Shown here: piece by piece, positions 49,061 to 58,270 of the stretch
How the letters are laid out: each line of letters begins with the position of its first letter
How positions within the stretch are numbered: the stretch's first letter is position 1
Origin: Akkermansiaceae bacterium
GTDB taxonomy: Bacteria > Verrucomicrobiota > Verrucomicrobiia > Verrucomicrobiales > Akkermansiaceae
DNA: 64,000 nt
NCBI GenBank assembly: GCA_019634595.1
Contig: JAHCBC010000001.1
Span: 930,001 to 994,000, forward strand
Reading direction: 5' to 3'
Made by a program: the position numbers and the translations under genes
Notes under the pieces: generated by a model
What the model saw: the letters and a program-made list of their open reading frames with translations, nothing else
Told to the model about the DNA's origin: nothing
Databases searched by the model: none

Positions 49061-51538
49061 ATGTCCAACACCGCCACCATCACCTACGACGACAAGTCGG
49101 TCCGCCACTTCATGAACGCCTCGATCTTCTGGGGCATCATCGGCATGATCGTCGGCGTTCTGGCCGCCACGCAGCTTTCGTGGTGGCAGATGAACGGAAA
49201 GTTCCTGGAAACGATCACCTTCGGCCTGGTGAAGTCGGAGGGTCTTTCCTACATCACCTTCGGCCGGATCCGCCCGCTGCACACGAACGCGGTGATCTTC
49301 GCGTTCGTGGGGAACATGGTGTTCGCGGGCGTCTATTACTCGACCCAACGGTTGTGCCGCGTGAGGACGGCATCCGACCTGCTTTCGAAGATCCACTTCT
49401 GGGGCTGGCAGCTCATCATCGTCGGCGCGGCGGTCACCCTGCCCGCAGGCCTGACGCGCGGGAAGGAGTACGCGGAGCTGATCTGGCCTCTGAACATCGC
49501 CGTGGTGGTCATCTGGGTGGTGTTCGGCCTGAACTTTTTCCTGACGCTGGCGCGGAGGAACGAGCGGAGCCTGTATGTCTCCCTGTGGTTCTACATCGCC
49601 ACCATCGTGACGATCGCGATGCTCTACATCGTCAACCACCTGTCGCTGCCGACGTCGCTGCTGCACAGCTACCCGATCTTCGGCGGTGTGCAGGACGGGC
49701 TGGTGCAGTGGTGGTACGGGCACAACGCCGTCGCCTTCTTCCTGACGACCCCGATCCTGGGGATCATGTACTATTTCATCCCGAAGGCGGCGGACCGTCC
49801 GGTGTATTCCTACCGGCTTTCCATCATCCACTTCTGGGCGCTGGTGTTCATCTACATCTGGGCGGGACCGCACCATCTGTTGAACACGGCGCTGCCGCGC
49901 TGGCTGCAGATGCTGGGGATGCTGTTCTCCGTGATGCTGTGGGCGCCGTCCTGGGCGGGCATGCTCAACGGCCTGCTGACGCTGCGCGGGGCGTGGGACA
50001 AGCTGCGGACGGACCCGGTGATCAAGTTCTTCGCCGCGGCGGTGACGTTCTACGGCATGGCCACCTTCGAGGGGCCGCTGCTCTCCATCCGCGCGGTGAA
50101 CGCGCTCTCCCACTACACGGACTGGACGGTGGGGCACGTGCATTCCGGAGCGCTGGGCTGGAACGGCTTCATGGCGGCGGGCATGTTCTACTGGCTGGCC
50201 CCGCGCCTGTGGCGGACGAAGCTGTGGTCCACCTCCCTGGCGAACATGCACTTCTGGGTGGGCCTGGTGGGCATCCTTCTCTACGTGGCCTCCATGTGGG
50301 TGGCGGGCATCATGCAGGGCCTCATGCTGGCACAGACGAACCCGGACGGCGCGACGCTGAAATACGAGTTTGTGGAGACGCTGAACTCCATCAACATCTA
50401 CTACGGAATCCGTAGCTTCGGCGGGTTCCTGTTCCTCACCGGTTTCCTGATGTGCGCGGTGAACATCTTCATGACGGCGAGGAAAGGCCGGGCGGAGGAT
50501 GAGACGGTGGAGGTGACGGTGCTGGAAAAGGCATCGAAGGACCGGATGACGCTGTCGGAGGCGCTCTCGTCGGATCCGGTGGTGCACGCGGTGCTGGCGC
50601 TGGCGTTCATGATCCTGTGGTTCCTGCTGCCCCCGCACGCGGACAAGGCGGCGCTGGTGGTGACCATCCTGCTGATCGCCAAGTCCGTCTCCGCGTTCCG
50701 GGCGGGAAAAGGCACATGGAGCGACTATTTCAACCGGCTGCTGGAGAACTACCTGCCCTTCACGGTGCTGATCTTCGCCGCGGCGGCGGTCGGCGGACTG
50801 GTGCAGATCATCCCCTCCCTGCTGGTGAACCGCGCGGTGAACGTGGAGGACCGCGTGCAGGTTCCCTACACTCCGCTGGAGCTGGCGGGCCGTGACATCT
50901 ATGTCGCGGAGGGCTGCTACAACTGCCACTCCCAGATGATCCGCACGCTGGTGCCGGACGTGCTGCGCTACGGCCCCGGAGAGGACCAGGGATACAGCCG
51001 CCTGGGCGAATCCATCTACGACCACCCCTACCAGTGGGGGTCGAAGCGCACCGGCCCGGACCTCGCCCGCGAGGGCGGCGCGCTGGTGAAGGACGCGAAG
51101 CTCATGCGCAGCGGAAAGCGGGACAACCTTTGGCACTTCAACCACTTCCTCGACCCGCGCCAGATGTCCTCCGGCTCGAACATGCCCGCCTATCCGTGGT
51201 TGTTCGAAAACAAGACGGCGCTGAAGGAACTGCCCGCAAAGATCGCCGCACAGGCACGGCTGGGAGTGCCATGGCCTGCAATGACAAAGGACGGGATCGA
51301 GCAGAACGCCCGGGACCAGGCCATGGAAATCGCCTCCTCGCTGGTGACCGCCGGAGCCTTCCTGCCGGACAAGCCGGACCTGGGGCCGGAGGAACTGCGC
51401 CGCCATCTTTCCGAAACGCAGATCGTCGCGCTCATCGCCTACGTCCAGAAGATCGGCGTGTATGCCCCGGTGGAAAAGCCGCCGGTGAAGAACCCGACCC
51501 TGGATCCGGACGCCCACCGCAGCAGCTCCACCCGTTGA
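49061..51538 (+). CDS. ccoNO: Fused cbb3 cytochrome c oxidase subunits CcoN-CcoO
   Basis: An 825-aa fusion. The N-terminal part is CcoN: haem ligand blocks include YITFGRIRPLHTNAVIFAF, YGHNAVAFFLTTPILGIMYY and VGHVHSGALGWNGF. The C-terminal part (after residue ~500) is CcoO, with a membrane anchor and a class I haem c site, GCYNCHSQMIRT. The two are normally separate genes in Proteobacteria but fused in several other lineages. It is the terminal oxidase with high oxygen affinity. The operon continues with the CcoQ-like and CcoP genes. Confidence 0.92.
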   Translation: MSNTATITYDDKSVRHFMNASIFWGIIGMIVGVLAATQLSWWQMNGKFLETITFGLVKSEGLSYITFGRIRPLHTNAVIFAFVGNMVFAGVYYSTQRLCRVRTASDLLSKIHFWGWQLIIVGAAVTLPAGLTRGKEYAELIWPLNIAVVVIWVVFGLNFFLTLARRNERSLYVSLWFYIATIVTIAMLYIVNHLSLPTSLLHSYPIFGGVQDGLVQWWYGHNAVAFFLTTPILGIMYYFIPKAADRPVYSYRLSIIHFWALVFIYIWAGPHHLLNTALPRWLQMLGMLFSVMLWAPSWAGMLNGLLTLRGAWDKLRTDPVIKFFAAAVTFYGMATFEGPLLSIRAVNALSHYTDWTVGHVHSGALGWNGFMAAGMFYWLAPRLWRTKLWSTSLANMHFWVGLVGILLYVASMWVAGIMQGLMLAQTNPDGATLKYEFVETLNSINIYYGIRSFGGFLFLTGFLMCAVNIFMTARKGRAEDETVEVTVLEKASKDRMTLSEALSSDPVVHAVLALAFMILWFLLPPHADKAALVVTILLIAKSVSAFRAGKGTWSDYFNRLLENYLPFTVLIFAAAAVGGLVQIIPSLLVNRAVNVEDRVQVPYTPLELAGRDIYVAEGCYNCHSQMIRTLVPDVLRYGPGEDQGYSRLGESIYDHPYQWGSKRTGPDLAREGGALVKDAKLMRSGKRDNLWHFNHFLDPRQMSSGSNMPAYPWLFENKTALKELPAKIAAQARLGVPWPAMTKDGIEQNARDQAMEIASSLVTAGAFLPDKPDLGPEELRRHLSETQIVALIAYVQKIGVYAPVEKPPVKNPTLDPDAHRSSSTR

Positions 51539-51550
51539 CCTCCCGCCGCC

Positions 51551-51721
51551 ATGTTCAAACGCGTCATCTACGAAGACTGGGCCGCCATCGTCCCCATCAT
51601 TTCCTTCATCGCCACCGCCGCGGTGTTCCTCACCGCCACCATCCGCGCGCTGTGCCTGCCGAAGGCCCGCTGCCAGGAACTGGCGGACCTCCCGCTGGAA
51701 GACCCCACCCCACGCCGCTGA
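51551..51721 (+). CDS. CcoQ-like small membrane protein
   Basis: A 56-aa protein (MFKRVIYEDWAAIVPIISFI) with one membrane helix and a charged tail ending DPTPRR. It lies between ccoNO and ccoP, where CcoQ usually sits. It is short enough to miss in a length-filtered search. Its role in oxidase stability is inferred from position. Confidence 0.65.
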   Translation: MFKRVIYEDWAAIVPIISFIATAAVFLTATIRALCLPKARCQELADLPLEDPTPRR

Positions 51722-51727
51722 CCCGCC

Positions 51728-52363
51728 ATGGACCCGAAAAAGCAACCCGAGATCACCCACGCGGAGTACGCCAGCAAGAAGGGCGAGATCGCCCTCCGCC
51801 CGCATGAGTTCGATGGCATCCAGGAGTATGACCAGACCCTGCCGAACTGGTGGCTGTTCATCTTCCATGCCTCCGTCATCGCCCTGTTCGGCGGATGGTT
51901 CCTCTACTACAACCTGGGCCTGACGAAGACGGACGCGGAGAACGTGGACGCGCAGCTCCAGCACATCGCGCAAACCAAGGCGAAGGCGCTGGAGGACATG
52001 CTGTCGAAACTGAACGATGAGGCGCTGGTGGGCCAGTGGGCCACGGACAGCGCCGCGGTGGAGGCGGGCAGGCAGATCTATCAGGCGAGCTGCATCGCCT
52101 GCCACGGTGAGAACCTCACCGCCAGCATCGACATCGGCGGCGGCCAGAAGGTGAACCTCCCCGGCCTCTCGCTGAAAGACGGCGAGTGGAAATACGGCGC
52201 GAAGCCGATGGACATCTTCCGCATCATCAACGAAGGCACCCCCGCCGACAGCCCCGGCCACAACGGAGCGAAAATGCAGGCGTGGGGCCAGACGCTGCCG
52301 CCGCTGCAGGTGGCGCAGCTCACCGCTTTCCTAATCCATGAGAATGAGGCGGAGTTCAAGTGA
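51728..52363 (+). CDS. ccoP: CcoP-type subunit with one haem c site
   Basis: A 211-aa protein. The N-terminal anchor, YDQTLPNWWLFIFHASVIAL, is the CcoP/FixP signature. Only one haem c site follows, CIACHGEN near residue 120, whereas most CcoP have two. The protein is shorter than the usual ~300 aa. It starts 6 nt after the CcoQ-like gene. Confidence 0.85.
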   Translation: MDPKKQPEITHAEYASKKGEIALRPHEFDGIQEYDQTLPNWWLFIFHASVIALFGGWFLYYNLGLTKTDAENVDAQLQHIAQTKAKALEDMLSKLNDEALVGQWATDSAAVEAGRQIYQASCIACHGENLTASIDIGGGQKVNLPGLSLKDGEWKYGAKPMDIFRIINEGTPADSPGHNGAKMQAWGQTLPPLQVAQLTAFLIHENEAEFK

Positions 52364-52383
52364 GGAGTTCCCTCTCTCCACTT

Positions 52384-52405
52384 TGCGCCTTTGCGCCTTT
52401 GCGTT
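52384..52405. repeat. Short tandem CTTTGCGCC-type repeat
   Basis: CTTTGCGCC, TTTGCGCC and TTTGCGTT follow each other. The same kind of stretch is common in intergenic repeats of related bacteria. It lies between ccoP and nagA. Confidence 0.45.
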
Positions 52406-52420
52406 GAATCCTTAGATAAT

Positions 52421-53581
52421 TCACCATTGCAGCCGGAGGACAGGAGTGTCCTCCCTCCTTACTCCCTCCACCCACACGCCATGGACGCTGAGATCCTCCT
52501 CCAGCATCACCAGGTCCGCGTGGTGGCCTTGTTCCAGCTTCCCCAGTCCTTCCAACCCCAGCGACCGCGCCTGGTTCCATGAAGTCATGCAGGCGATCTC
52601 CGGCAGCGGCAGGCCGGTGAGATCCCGCACGCGGGCCACGCCTTCGTTGAACTTCAGCGTGGAACCGGCGAGGGTGCCGTCTTCCAGACGCACCACACCA
52701 TCCCGGATCTCCGCGTCCAGTCCTCCCAGTTGCATCCGCCCTTCCGGCATCCAGGATGCCGCCACGGAGTCCGTGATGAGCATGAGCCTGTCACCGGAAA
52801 CACGGCGGAACACCAGCGAAAGCATGTCCGCGGAGAGGTGCACGCCATCGCAGATCAACTCCAGCATGAGCGAGTCATCCAGCAGGCCCGCGCCGACCAC
52901 GCCGATCTCCCGGTGGTGCAGCGGCGTCATCGCGTTTCCGAAATGGGTGAGATGGGAAAGGCCGCACGCCTTCGCCTCCATGACCTGCGCACAGGTCGCG
53001 GCGGTGTGGGCGGCGGAGCAGGTGATGCCGAGAGAACGCGCCGCCCGGATGAGATCCAGCGCGCCCGGCATCTCCGGTGCCAGTGAAAGGATGCGCAGCG
53101 GGGCGATGCCATGCAGCGCCCGCAGCTCCGCCTCATCCGGCGGACGCACATATTCCGGGTTCTGCGCACCGGCCTTCGCCGCGTTGATGAACGGACCTTC
53201 CAGGTGGATGCCCGGCATCCGGCAGAGTCCGCCTTCCCCCATCACCACCGCGCAGGCCGCCAGGGTGTCCTTCAGCCGGTCCGCGGGCTGGGTCAGCGTG
53301 GTGGGCAGCCAGGTGGTGACTCCTTCACGGAGCTTTGTCCGGGCGATGTGGCGCACCGCTTCCACCGTGCCGTCACAGACATCCGCCCCGTCCGCCCCAT
53401 GGGAGTGGATGTCGATGAAACCCGGCATGATGATCCTTCCACCTGCGTCAAAGATTTCATCCGCCTTCACCGTTTCTCCCGCTGCATGCACCGAGACGAT
53501 CCTCCCACCCTCCACCAGCAGCGAGCCTTCCCTTTCCCATCCCGGGGAGACCAGACGCGCATGCCGGATCAATGTCTTCAT
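52421..53581 (-). CDS. nagA: N-acetylglucosamine-6-phosphate deacetylase
   Basis: A 386-aa amidohydrolase. Metal ligands are in PGFIDIHSHG (His59, His61), GIHLEGPFI (Glu128), SAAHTAATCA and LTHFGNAMTP, with catalytic ITDSVAA. It removes acetate from GlcNAc-6-P in amino-sugar use. The last ~13 residues (REDTPVLRLQW) are encoded by an intergenic repeat, whose palindrome is read through to a TGA at 52421. The related lipoprotein and alr genes stop at the repeat edge instead. Confidence 0.92.
   Translation of the reverse strand: MKTLIRHARLVSPGWEREGSLLVEGGRIVSVHAAGETVKADEIFDAGGRIIMPGFIDIHSHGADGADVCDGTVEAVRHIARTKLREGVTTWLPTTLTQPADRLKDTLAACAVVMGEGGLCRMPGIHLEGPFINAAKAGAQNPEYVRPPDEAELRALHGIAPLRILSLAPEMPGALDLIRAARSLGITCSAAHTAATCAQVMEAKACGLSHLTHFGNAMTPLHHREIGVVGAGLLDDSLMLELICDGVHLSADMLSLVFRRVSGDRLMLITDSVAASWMPEGRMQLGGLDAEIRDGVVRLEDGTLAGSTLKFNEGVARVRDLTGLPLPEIACMTSWNQARSLGLEGLGKLEQGHHADLVMLEEDLSVHGVWVEGVRREDTPVLRLQW
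52432..52465. repeat. 3'-end palindrome, family B copy 1
   Basis: GCCGGAGGACA and TGTCCTCC form a hairpin, followed by CTCCTTACTCC. It overlaps the end of nagA. Confidence 0.75.
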
Positions 53582-53632
53582 CTGGGGAACATGCTTCCCA
53601 TCCGGACCACCGTCCGTCTAGCTTCATCCTTC

Positions 53633-54220
53633 ATGAAAAAGTCCGCCGCCCTCCTTCCGTTGCTCTTTCTGACCCAGTGCGCCACTCCGCCAAAGGAAGA
53701 GAAAGATCCCGGCCTGGACCGCAGTCCGTATCACCTGGCGGAGAAAAAGTCCCCCTCCCTGGCCGGTGTCACCCTGCCGGTCCTGAAATCCCCTGCGCTG
53801 GAGAAACGCTGGGGCAGTCCGCGGATCACCATCCTCCCCAACGGCGGCTACCATCTCAACTACTCGAAGCCCGGGGAAGAGTTCGAGGGTCTTTCCATCT
53901 ACGCCGCACCCGGCACCCGTGACAGCGACGCCCCCACCCCGCCCGGCTATTGGGACATGAGCTATGATGAGAAAAAGGGCGAGGCCATCTCCGTCCCCAT
54001 GAAGCAGTCGTGGAGGACCGTGGACATCGCCGGACGTCCGACGCATGTCTATACCGACAGCCCGGGCAGCGGTGCGGATCCGCTGCAACTCTCCACCGTC
54101 ACCTTCCCCACCAGCCGCCCCGGCAAGCCCGCCGCCAGCTACCGCGTCACCGGCACCTCGAACCTGGAGGACGGGGAAAAGGTCATCCTTTCCTACATGC
54201 GGACGGTGGCGTGGGAATAG
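53633..54220 (+). CDS. Predicted lipoprotein
   Basis: A 195-aa protein. MKKSAALLPLLFLTQCATPP has a lipobox LTQC with Cys16. The mature part is beta-rich with no recognised fold (GLSIYAAPGTRDSDAP near residue 90). It is divergent from nagA with a 51-nt gap, which would hold both promoters. Confidence 0.75.
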   Translation: MKKSAALLPLLFLTQCATPPKEEKDPGLDRSPYHLAEKKSPSLAGVTLPVLKSPALEKRWGSPRITILPNGGYHLNYSKPGEEFEGLSIYAAPGTRDSDAPTPPGYWDMSYDEKKGEAISVPMKQSWRTVDIAGRPTHVYTDSPGSGADPLQLSTVTFPTSRPGKPAASYRVTGTSNLEDGEKVILSYMRTVAWE

Positions 54221-54252
54221 CTCGTGGAACTCCTTTGCCATGGGTTCCGGTT

Positions 54253-54323
54253 GCAGCCGGAGGACAGGAATGGGAGCGAAGCGGACATGGCGGCTCTGCC
54301 GCAATGTCCTCCCTCCTTACTCC
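54253..54323. repeat. 3'-end palindrome, family B copy 2 (long form)
   Basis: GCAGCCGGAGGACAG opens and TGTCCTCCCTCCTTACTCC closes the repeat, with a second hairpin (GCGGACATGGCGG/CTGCCGCAATGTCC) inside. It ends at the stop codon of the minus-strand lipoprotein gene at 54324. Confidence 0.7.
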
Positions 54324-55133
54324 TTACTTCAGCGTCACCTCGACGTCGGGCTTGGTCTCCACCTTCACGCCGTCGAGTTTCTTCATCTCTTCCATGGCCT
54401 TCTCGGGATTCCCGCGGCCCATGGAAGCCATCTTCTGGATCGTACCCGGCTTCTCCATCATCTTTCCGAAATCCATGTCCACCAGGGTGATGGTGTTGTC
54501 ATCCACATAGGAGGCGTTGGTCGCGGAAATGCCCTGCTCGATGACCACCTTCACGCTGACCCTCATGCCGGCGAAGAGTTCCTTCATCTGCTTCTCCTCC
54601 TCCGCGCCGATCTCCTGGACGGGCGGTGCCTCACCGGCGGGGACTTCGTCATTCTTCGGCTGTGGCACCTTGATGGAAAGCTTGCCGCCTTCGTAACCAA
54701 AGGTGACCGGCTCGGACTTCGGGGTCGCCGGGGCGGGTTGGCCGGGCATCTGCGGGATGGAGCTTTTGGCCGCCTCATCCGGGGAAATCTTCAGCTTGTT
54801 GATGTCCGCGAAGCGGTAGGTGACCTTCGCGCCCTTGCCGCCGTCCTTCGCGGTCGGCTCGACTTTCTCGAAGGTGACGCCTTCGCCCAGGGTGGCCGCG
54901 CGGGCCTTCGCCTTGTCCTCGGACACCATTTCCGCCAGCGGGTCCTTCGCGGCGTCCCCACCGAACGCGGCGAGCTGGGCGAGCATCTCGATGGCTTTCG
55001 CGCCGAATCCCGTTTCCTCGGTGAGCGTGCCGCTGCCGTCCTTGTTCAGGCGGATGATGGTCTCACTCTGGAAACAACTGCTCAGGGAACCAGCGGCGAG
55101 CAGCGACAACAACGGAAGGATGAATCGTTTCAT
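54324..55133 (-). CDS. Predicted lipoprotein
   Basis: A 269-aa protein. MKRFILPLLSLLAAGSLSSC has a lipobox with Cys20. It then alternates beta strands and charged loops (IIRLNKDGSGTLTEETGFGA, then PVQEIGAEEEKQMKELFAGM). The family is not recognised. It stops immediately before a family-B repeat. Confidence 0.72.
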   Translation of the reverse strand: MKRFILPLLSLLAAGSLSSCFQSETIIRLNKDGSGTLTEETGFGAKAIEMLAQLAAFGGDAAKDPLAEMVSEDKAKARAATLGEGVTFEKVEPTAKDGGKGAKVTYRFADINKLKISPDEAAKSSIPQMPGQPAPATPKSEPVTFGYEGGKLSIKVPQPKNDEVPAGEAPPVQEIGAEEEKQMKELFAGMRVSVKVVIEQGISATNASYVDDNTITLVDMDFGKMMEKPGTIQKMASMGRGNPEKAMEEMKKLDGVKVETKPDVEVTLK

Positions 55134-55245
55134 GATTTGAGGAAATGTCACGCCACCCTGCATGGTCCCACGGGAGGAAACAAGCAACTCCGTGCAAAAT
55201 CCTCGTTGCCCGATCACCGACCGTCCCTAATCTTTCCCCCACCCG

Positions 55246-56106
55246 ATGTCCGACCCCACGCCCGCCGTCGAAATCCGTGATCTGGTGAAGGATTTCAAAA
55301 CCTCCTTCCGCCGCCAGATGCTGCGGGCCGTGGATGGCGTCTCCATCCGCATCATGCCCGGAGAGGTGTACGGCCTCATCGGCCCGAACGGATCCGGGAA
55401 ATCCACCACCATGAAGGCGCTGCTGGGGTTGGTGGCGCCGACTTCCGGCAGTTGCTCGATCTTCGGCAAGGACTCTCTCAAGACGGACTCCCGGCATGAT
55501 GTGGGCTTCCTGCCGGAGAACCCCTATTTCTACAAGCACCTCAGCGGTGCGGAAACGCTCCGCTTCTACGGCAAGCTCTGCGGGCTGAAGGGGAAGGAAC
55601 TGGAGGACCGCATCGGCCACCTGCTGGAGCTGGTGGATCTGGAAGGGGCGCGGGACCGCAGGATCGGCGGCTACTCGAAGGGCATGCTCCAGCGCATCGG
55701 CCTGGCGCAGGCCATGGTCCAGCGGCCGCGCCTGCTGATCCTGGATGAGCCGACCGCCGGGGTGGACCCTCTGGGTTCCCGGCAGATCCGCGACCTGATC
55801 TTCAAGCTGCGGGAGCAGGGCATCACGGTTTTCCTGTGTTCCCACCTGCTGGAACAAGTGCAGGAAGTGTGCGACCATGTGGGGATGATCTTCCGCGGAA
55901 AGATCGTCCGCGCGGGGCGGCTGGAGGATCTCATCGCCATCGAGGAGCAGACGGAGATCATCCTCCGGGACGCGCCGCCCGATCTCATCCGGGAAATCCA
56001 CGCGCTGGTGGAGCGCTCCGGCACGGCCACCATGGTCCGCACCGGCAAGCCCCGCACCACCCTCGAACGCCTGTTCCTCCAGGAAACCTCCCGCGACGAA
56101 AAATGA
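55246..56106 (+). CDS. ABC transporter ATP-binding protein
   Basis: A 286-aa protein. Walker A GPNGSGKSTTMKAL (residues ~45-58), signature YSKGMLQRIGLAQAM, Walker B LLILDEPTAGVDP and VFLCSHLLEQVQEVC. It belongs with the CcmA/Gld-type exporters that pair with an ABC-2 permease. The stop overlaps the permease start by 4 nt (ATGA). Confidence 0.92.
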   Translation: MSDPTPAVEIRDLVKDFKTSFRRQMLRAVDGVSIRIMPGEVYGLIGPNGSGKSTTMKALLGLVAPTSGSCSIFGKDSLKTDSRHDVGFLPENPYFYKHLSGAETLRFYGKLCGLKGKELEDRIGHLLELVDLEGARDRRIGGYSKGMLQRIGLAQAMVQRPRLLILDEPTAGVDPLGSRQIRDLIFKLREQGITVFLCSHLLEQVQEVCDHVGMIFRGKIVRAGRLEDLIAIEEQTEIILRDAPPDLIREIHALVERSGTATMVRTGKPRTTLERLFLQETSRDEK

Positions 56107-57041
56107 CGCCCTCCCCCGCCATCCAGGCCGCCCCGCCGGCCGCGAAGCCGCAGCGCGCCTCCCGCGCCGCCCGCATCCGGATCATCGCCACGCACACCTT
56201 CACGCAGTTGGTGCGGATGAAGGTGTTCTATTTCCTGGCGGTCTTCGCCGTCATCGCGCTGGCCAGCAATTTCTTCAACCTGCCGCAGCACAGCGGGCCG
56301 GAGGCCGTGGACACCAACGTGCTGCCGCTGGTGAAAAGCTGGTCGCTGGGCACCATGACGCTGTTCTCCGTGGTCATGGCCATCGTCTCCACGGCGCTGC
56401 TGCTGCCGAAGGACATCGAGGACCGCACGCTCTACACCATCCTGGCGAAGCCGGTGCCGCGCTTCGACTACCTCGCGGGGAAGCTGCTGGGCGTGCTTTC
56501 GCTGATCTTCATCTCCCTGCTGGCGATGGACCTGCTGATGACCGGCATCCTCCACATCCGCACCGGCATGGTGCTGGACGCGGAGATCACCTACGCGCAG
56601 CAGCGCGGGCACCCGCAGGAATACCTGGACGCGGTGAGGACGGATGTCCTGAAACACGGCCCGAGCTGGTCGTTGCAGGGGGCGGTGCTGGCCATCTTCA
56701 TCCGCTCCGCCATCGTCGCCTCCATCGCCCTGTTCATCTCCACCTTCTCCACCAGCACGCTGTTCACCACCATCGTCGGCATCCTGATCTACTTCATCGG
56801 CCACTTCCAGGCGGACGCGATGAACGTCTATCTGACGTCCGGCAGCGCCGCGGCAAAGGTTGCCACCGGCCTGCTGTCCCTGGTGATCCCGAATTTCCAG
56901 CTTTTCAACGTCATCGACGCGGTCATCGAGGGCGCGGTCATGCCCGGACTGGTGCTGCTGAAGCTGGCGGGGCTGGGGCTTTTCTACATGGTGCTCTACA
57001 CCGTGTGCTCCTGGTTCATCTTCTCCGACAAGGAATTCTGA
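56103..57041 (+). CDS. ABC-2 type permease
   Basis: A 312-aa membrane protein with six hydrophobic helices (for example VFYFLAVFAVIALASNF, LYTILAKPVPRFDYLAGKLL, TLFTTIVGILIYFIGHFQAD). The layout and pairing with the ATPase match ABC-2 permeases. The substrate is unknown. A start 15 codons later is possible. Confidence 0.85.
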   Translation: MTPSPAIQAAPPAAKPQRASRAARIRIIATHTFTQLVRMKVFYFLAVFAVIALASNFFNLPQHSGPEAVDTNVLPLVKSWSLGTMTLFSVVMAIVSTALLLPKDIEDRTLYTILAKPVPRFDYLAGKLLGVLSLIFISLLAMDLLMTGILHIRTGMVLDAEITYAQQRGHPQEYLDAVRTDVLKHGPSWSLQGAVLAIFIRSAIVASIALFISTFSTSTLFTTIVGILIYFIGHFQADAMNVYLTSGSAAAKVATGLLSLVIPNFQLFNVIDAVIEGAVMPGLVLLKLAGLGLFYMVLYTVCSWFIFSDKEF

Positions 57042-57055
57042 CGCCATCGAATCAT

Positions 57056-57159
57056 GAAACCGCGAATCAACACGAATGCACGCGAATGGATGACGGGCTT
57101 GGGTCGCTTGCCCGCGGGATCAGAAAAATTCGCGTCCATCCGTGTTCATTCGCGGTTTC
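57056..57159. repeat. Imperfect inverted repeat, 33-bp arms
   Basis: The left arm (57056-57088) opens GAAACCGCGAAT and then continues AACACGAATGCACGCGAA. The right arm (57128-57159) is its reverse complement with a few changes (CGCGTCCATCCGTGTTCATT, then CGCGGTTTC). The tandem repeat at 1861 shares the CGGATGGAC word with the right arm. Confidence 0.75.
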
Positions 57160-57198
57160 TTCATGCCATGGGTGGCTGCCCTGCACACTGACCCGGCC

Positions 57199-58143
57199 AT
57201 GCCACCCCTCCGCAAAATACTCATCGTCGTGGTGGCCCTGCTGGTGGCCGGGGCCGTCCGCGCGCCGCTGGAGCTGGCGATGACGAGGGAACTGCGGGCG
57301 GAAAAACTGCTGCCGGAGCCGCTCCACATCGACGCCCGGGAAAAGATCGGCCAGACGGGCTTCGCCGTCGCGCTCGGCGGGCTGCGCACGCTCGTCGCCA
57401 CCTTCTACAACCTGCGCGCCTACACCGCCTTCACCGAGGACCGGTGGGCGGACGCGGAGGAAAGCTTCGAAACCACCGTCGCGCTGGCCCCGTCCACCAC
57501 CTACTACTGGATCAACGGCGCGTGGCACCTGGCCTACAACGCCGGACACTTCCACCAGAACGACAAGTCGCTGCCGCCCCTCCGCCGCCAGGAACTGTGG
57601 CGCGGGACGATCCTGAAAGGCCGCGCCTTCCTCCAACGGGGCATCCGCAACAACCCGGACTCCTGGAGCCTGAACGCGGAGCTGGGCCTGCTGCTGTCCG
57701 ACGCGAACAAGATGCCCGCCTTCACCGGCTCCGGCGGCATGTCCCTGCCGGAACTCTATCAGGCGGCCGCGGAAGCCTACCGTGCCGCCAGCGAACACGG
57801 CGGCCCCGCCTACACGAAGCGGAACCTGTTCTACAACCTGGCCCGCGTCCCCGGCCGGCAGGCGGAGGCGCTGGCGCTGGGGGAAAAGCTGGCGGAGTCA
57901 CGCTCCCACCGCACCCCCACCGTCCTGTCCCTGCTGTTCGTCCTCCGCATGCACGCCAATCCGGACCAGGACGGGTACGCCCTGACCAAGACCCTTTTCA
58001 ACGATGACCAGCACGCCTACCGGTCGCTGTCCTTTCTGTGGGAGGACCGCCGGCAGAACTTCCCGGTGGACGGACTGGCGCTGGTCCTGAAGACCCTCGA
58101 AGAACATCTCGCCATCCCTCCGGAAAAAAGTATCATCAAGTGA
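57199..58143 (+). CDS. Membrane-anchored TPR-like protein
   Basis: A protein of 314 aa from ATG 57199 (an earlier ATG at 57163 is possible, inside the repeat's flank). The first segment, PLRKILIVVVALLVAGAVRA, is a membrane anchor. The rest has helical repeats of the tetratricopeptide type (WADAEESFETTVALAPST, FLQRGIRNNPDSWSLNAELG). It may be a scaffold; no partner is known. Confidence 0.65.
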   Translation: MPPLRKILIVVVALLVAGAVRAPLELAMTRELRAEKLLPEPLHIDAREKIGQTGFAVALGGLRTLVATFYNLRAYTAFTEDRWADAEESFETTVALAPSTTYYWINGAWHLAYNAGHFHQNDKSLPPLRRQELWRGTILKGRAFLQRGIRNNPDSWSLNAELGLLLSDANKMPAFTGSGGMSLPELYQAAAEAYRAASEHGGPAYTKRNLFYNLARVPGRQAEALALGEKLAESRSHRTPTVLSLLFVLRMHANPDQDGYALTKTLFNDDQHAYRSLSFLWEDRRQNFPVDGLALVLKTLEEHLAIPPEKSIIK

Positions 58144-58270
58144 TGGGGAACCCCGGCAACCCGACCCTCCCGCCTGCCCGCGGACGCGCCCTGTGAGGTT
58201 TCGCCTCGACACCGTCCCCGCTTCCGCCAAAATTTGCGTCCAATTCCCTATCAGTCCTATCTCCACCCCA

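Noticed and set aside
48764..52261. A 1,165-codon open frame on the minus strand opposite the cbb3 genes
   Set aside because: It is an antisense artefact of high-GC coding sequence; the plus strand holds recognisable CcoN, CcoO and CcoP proteins.
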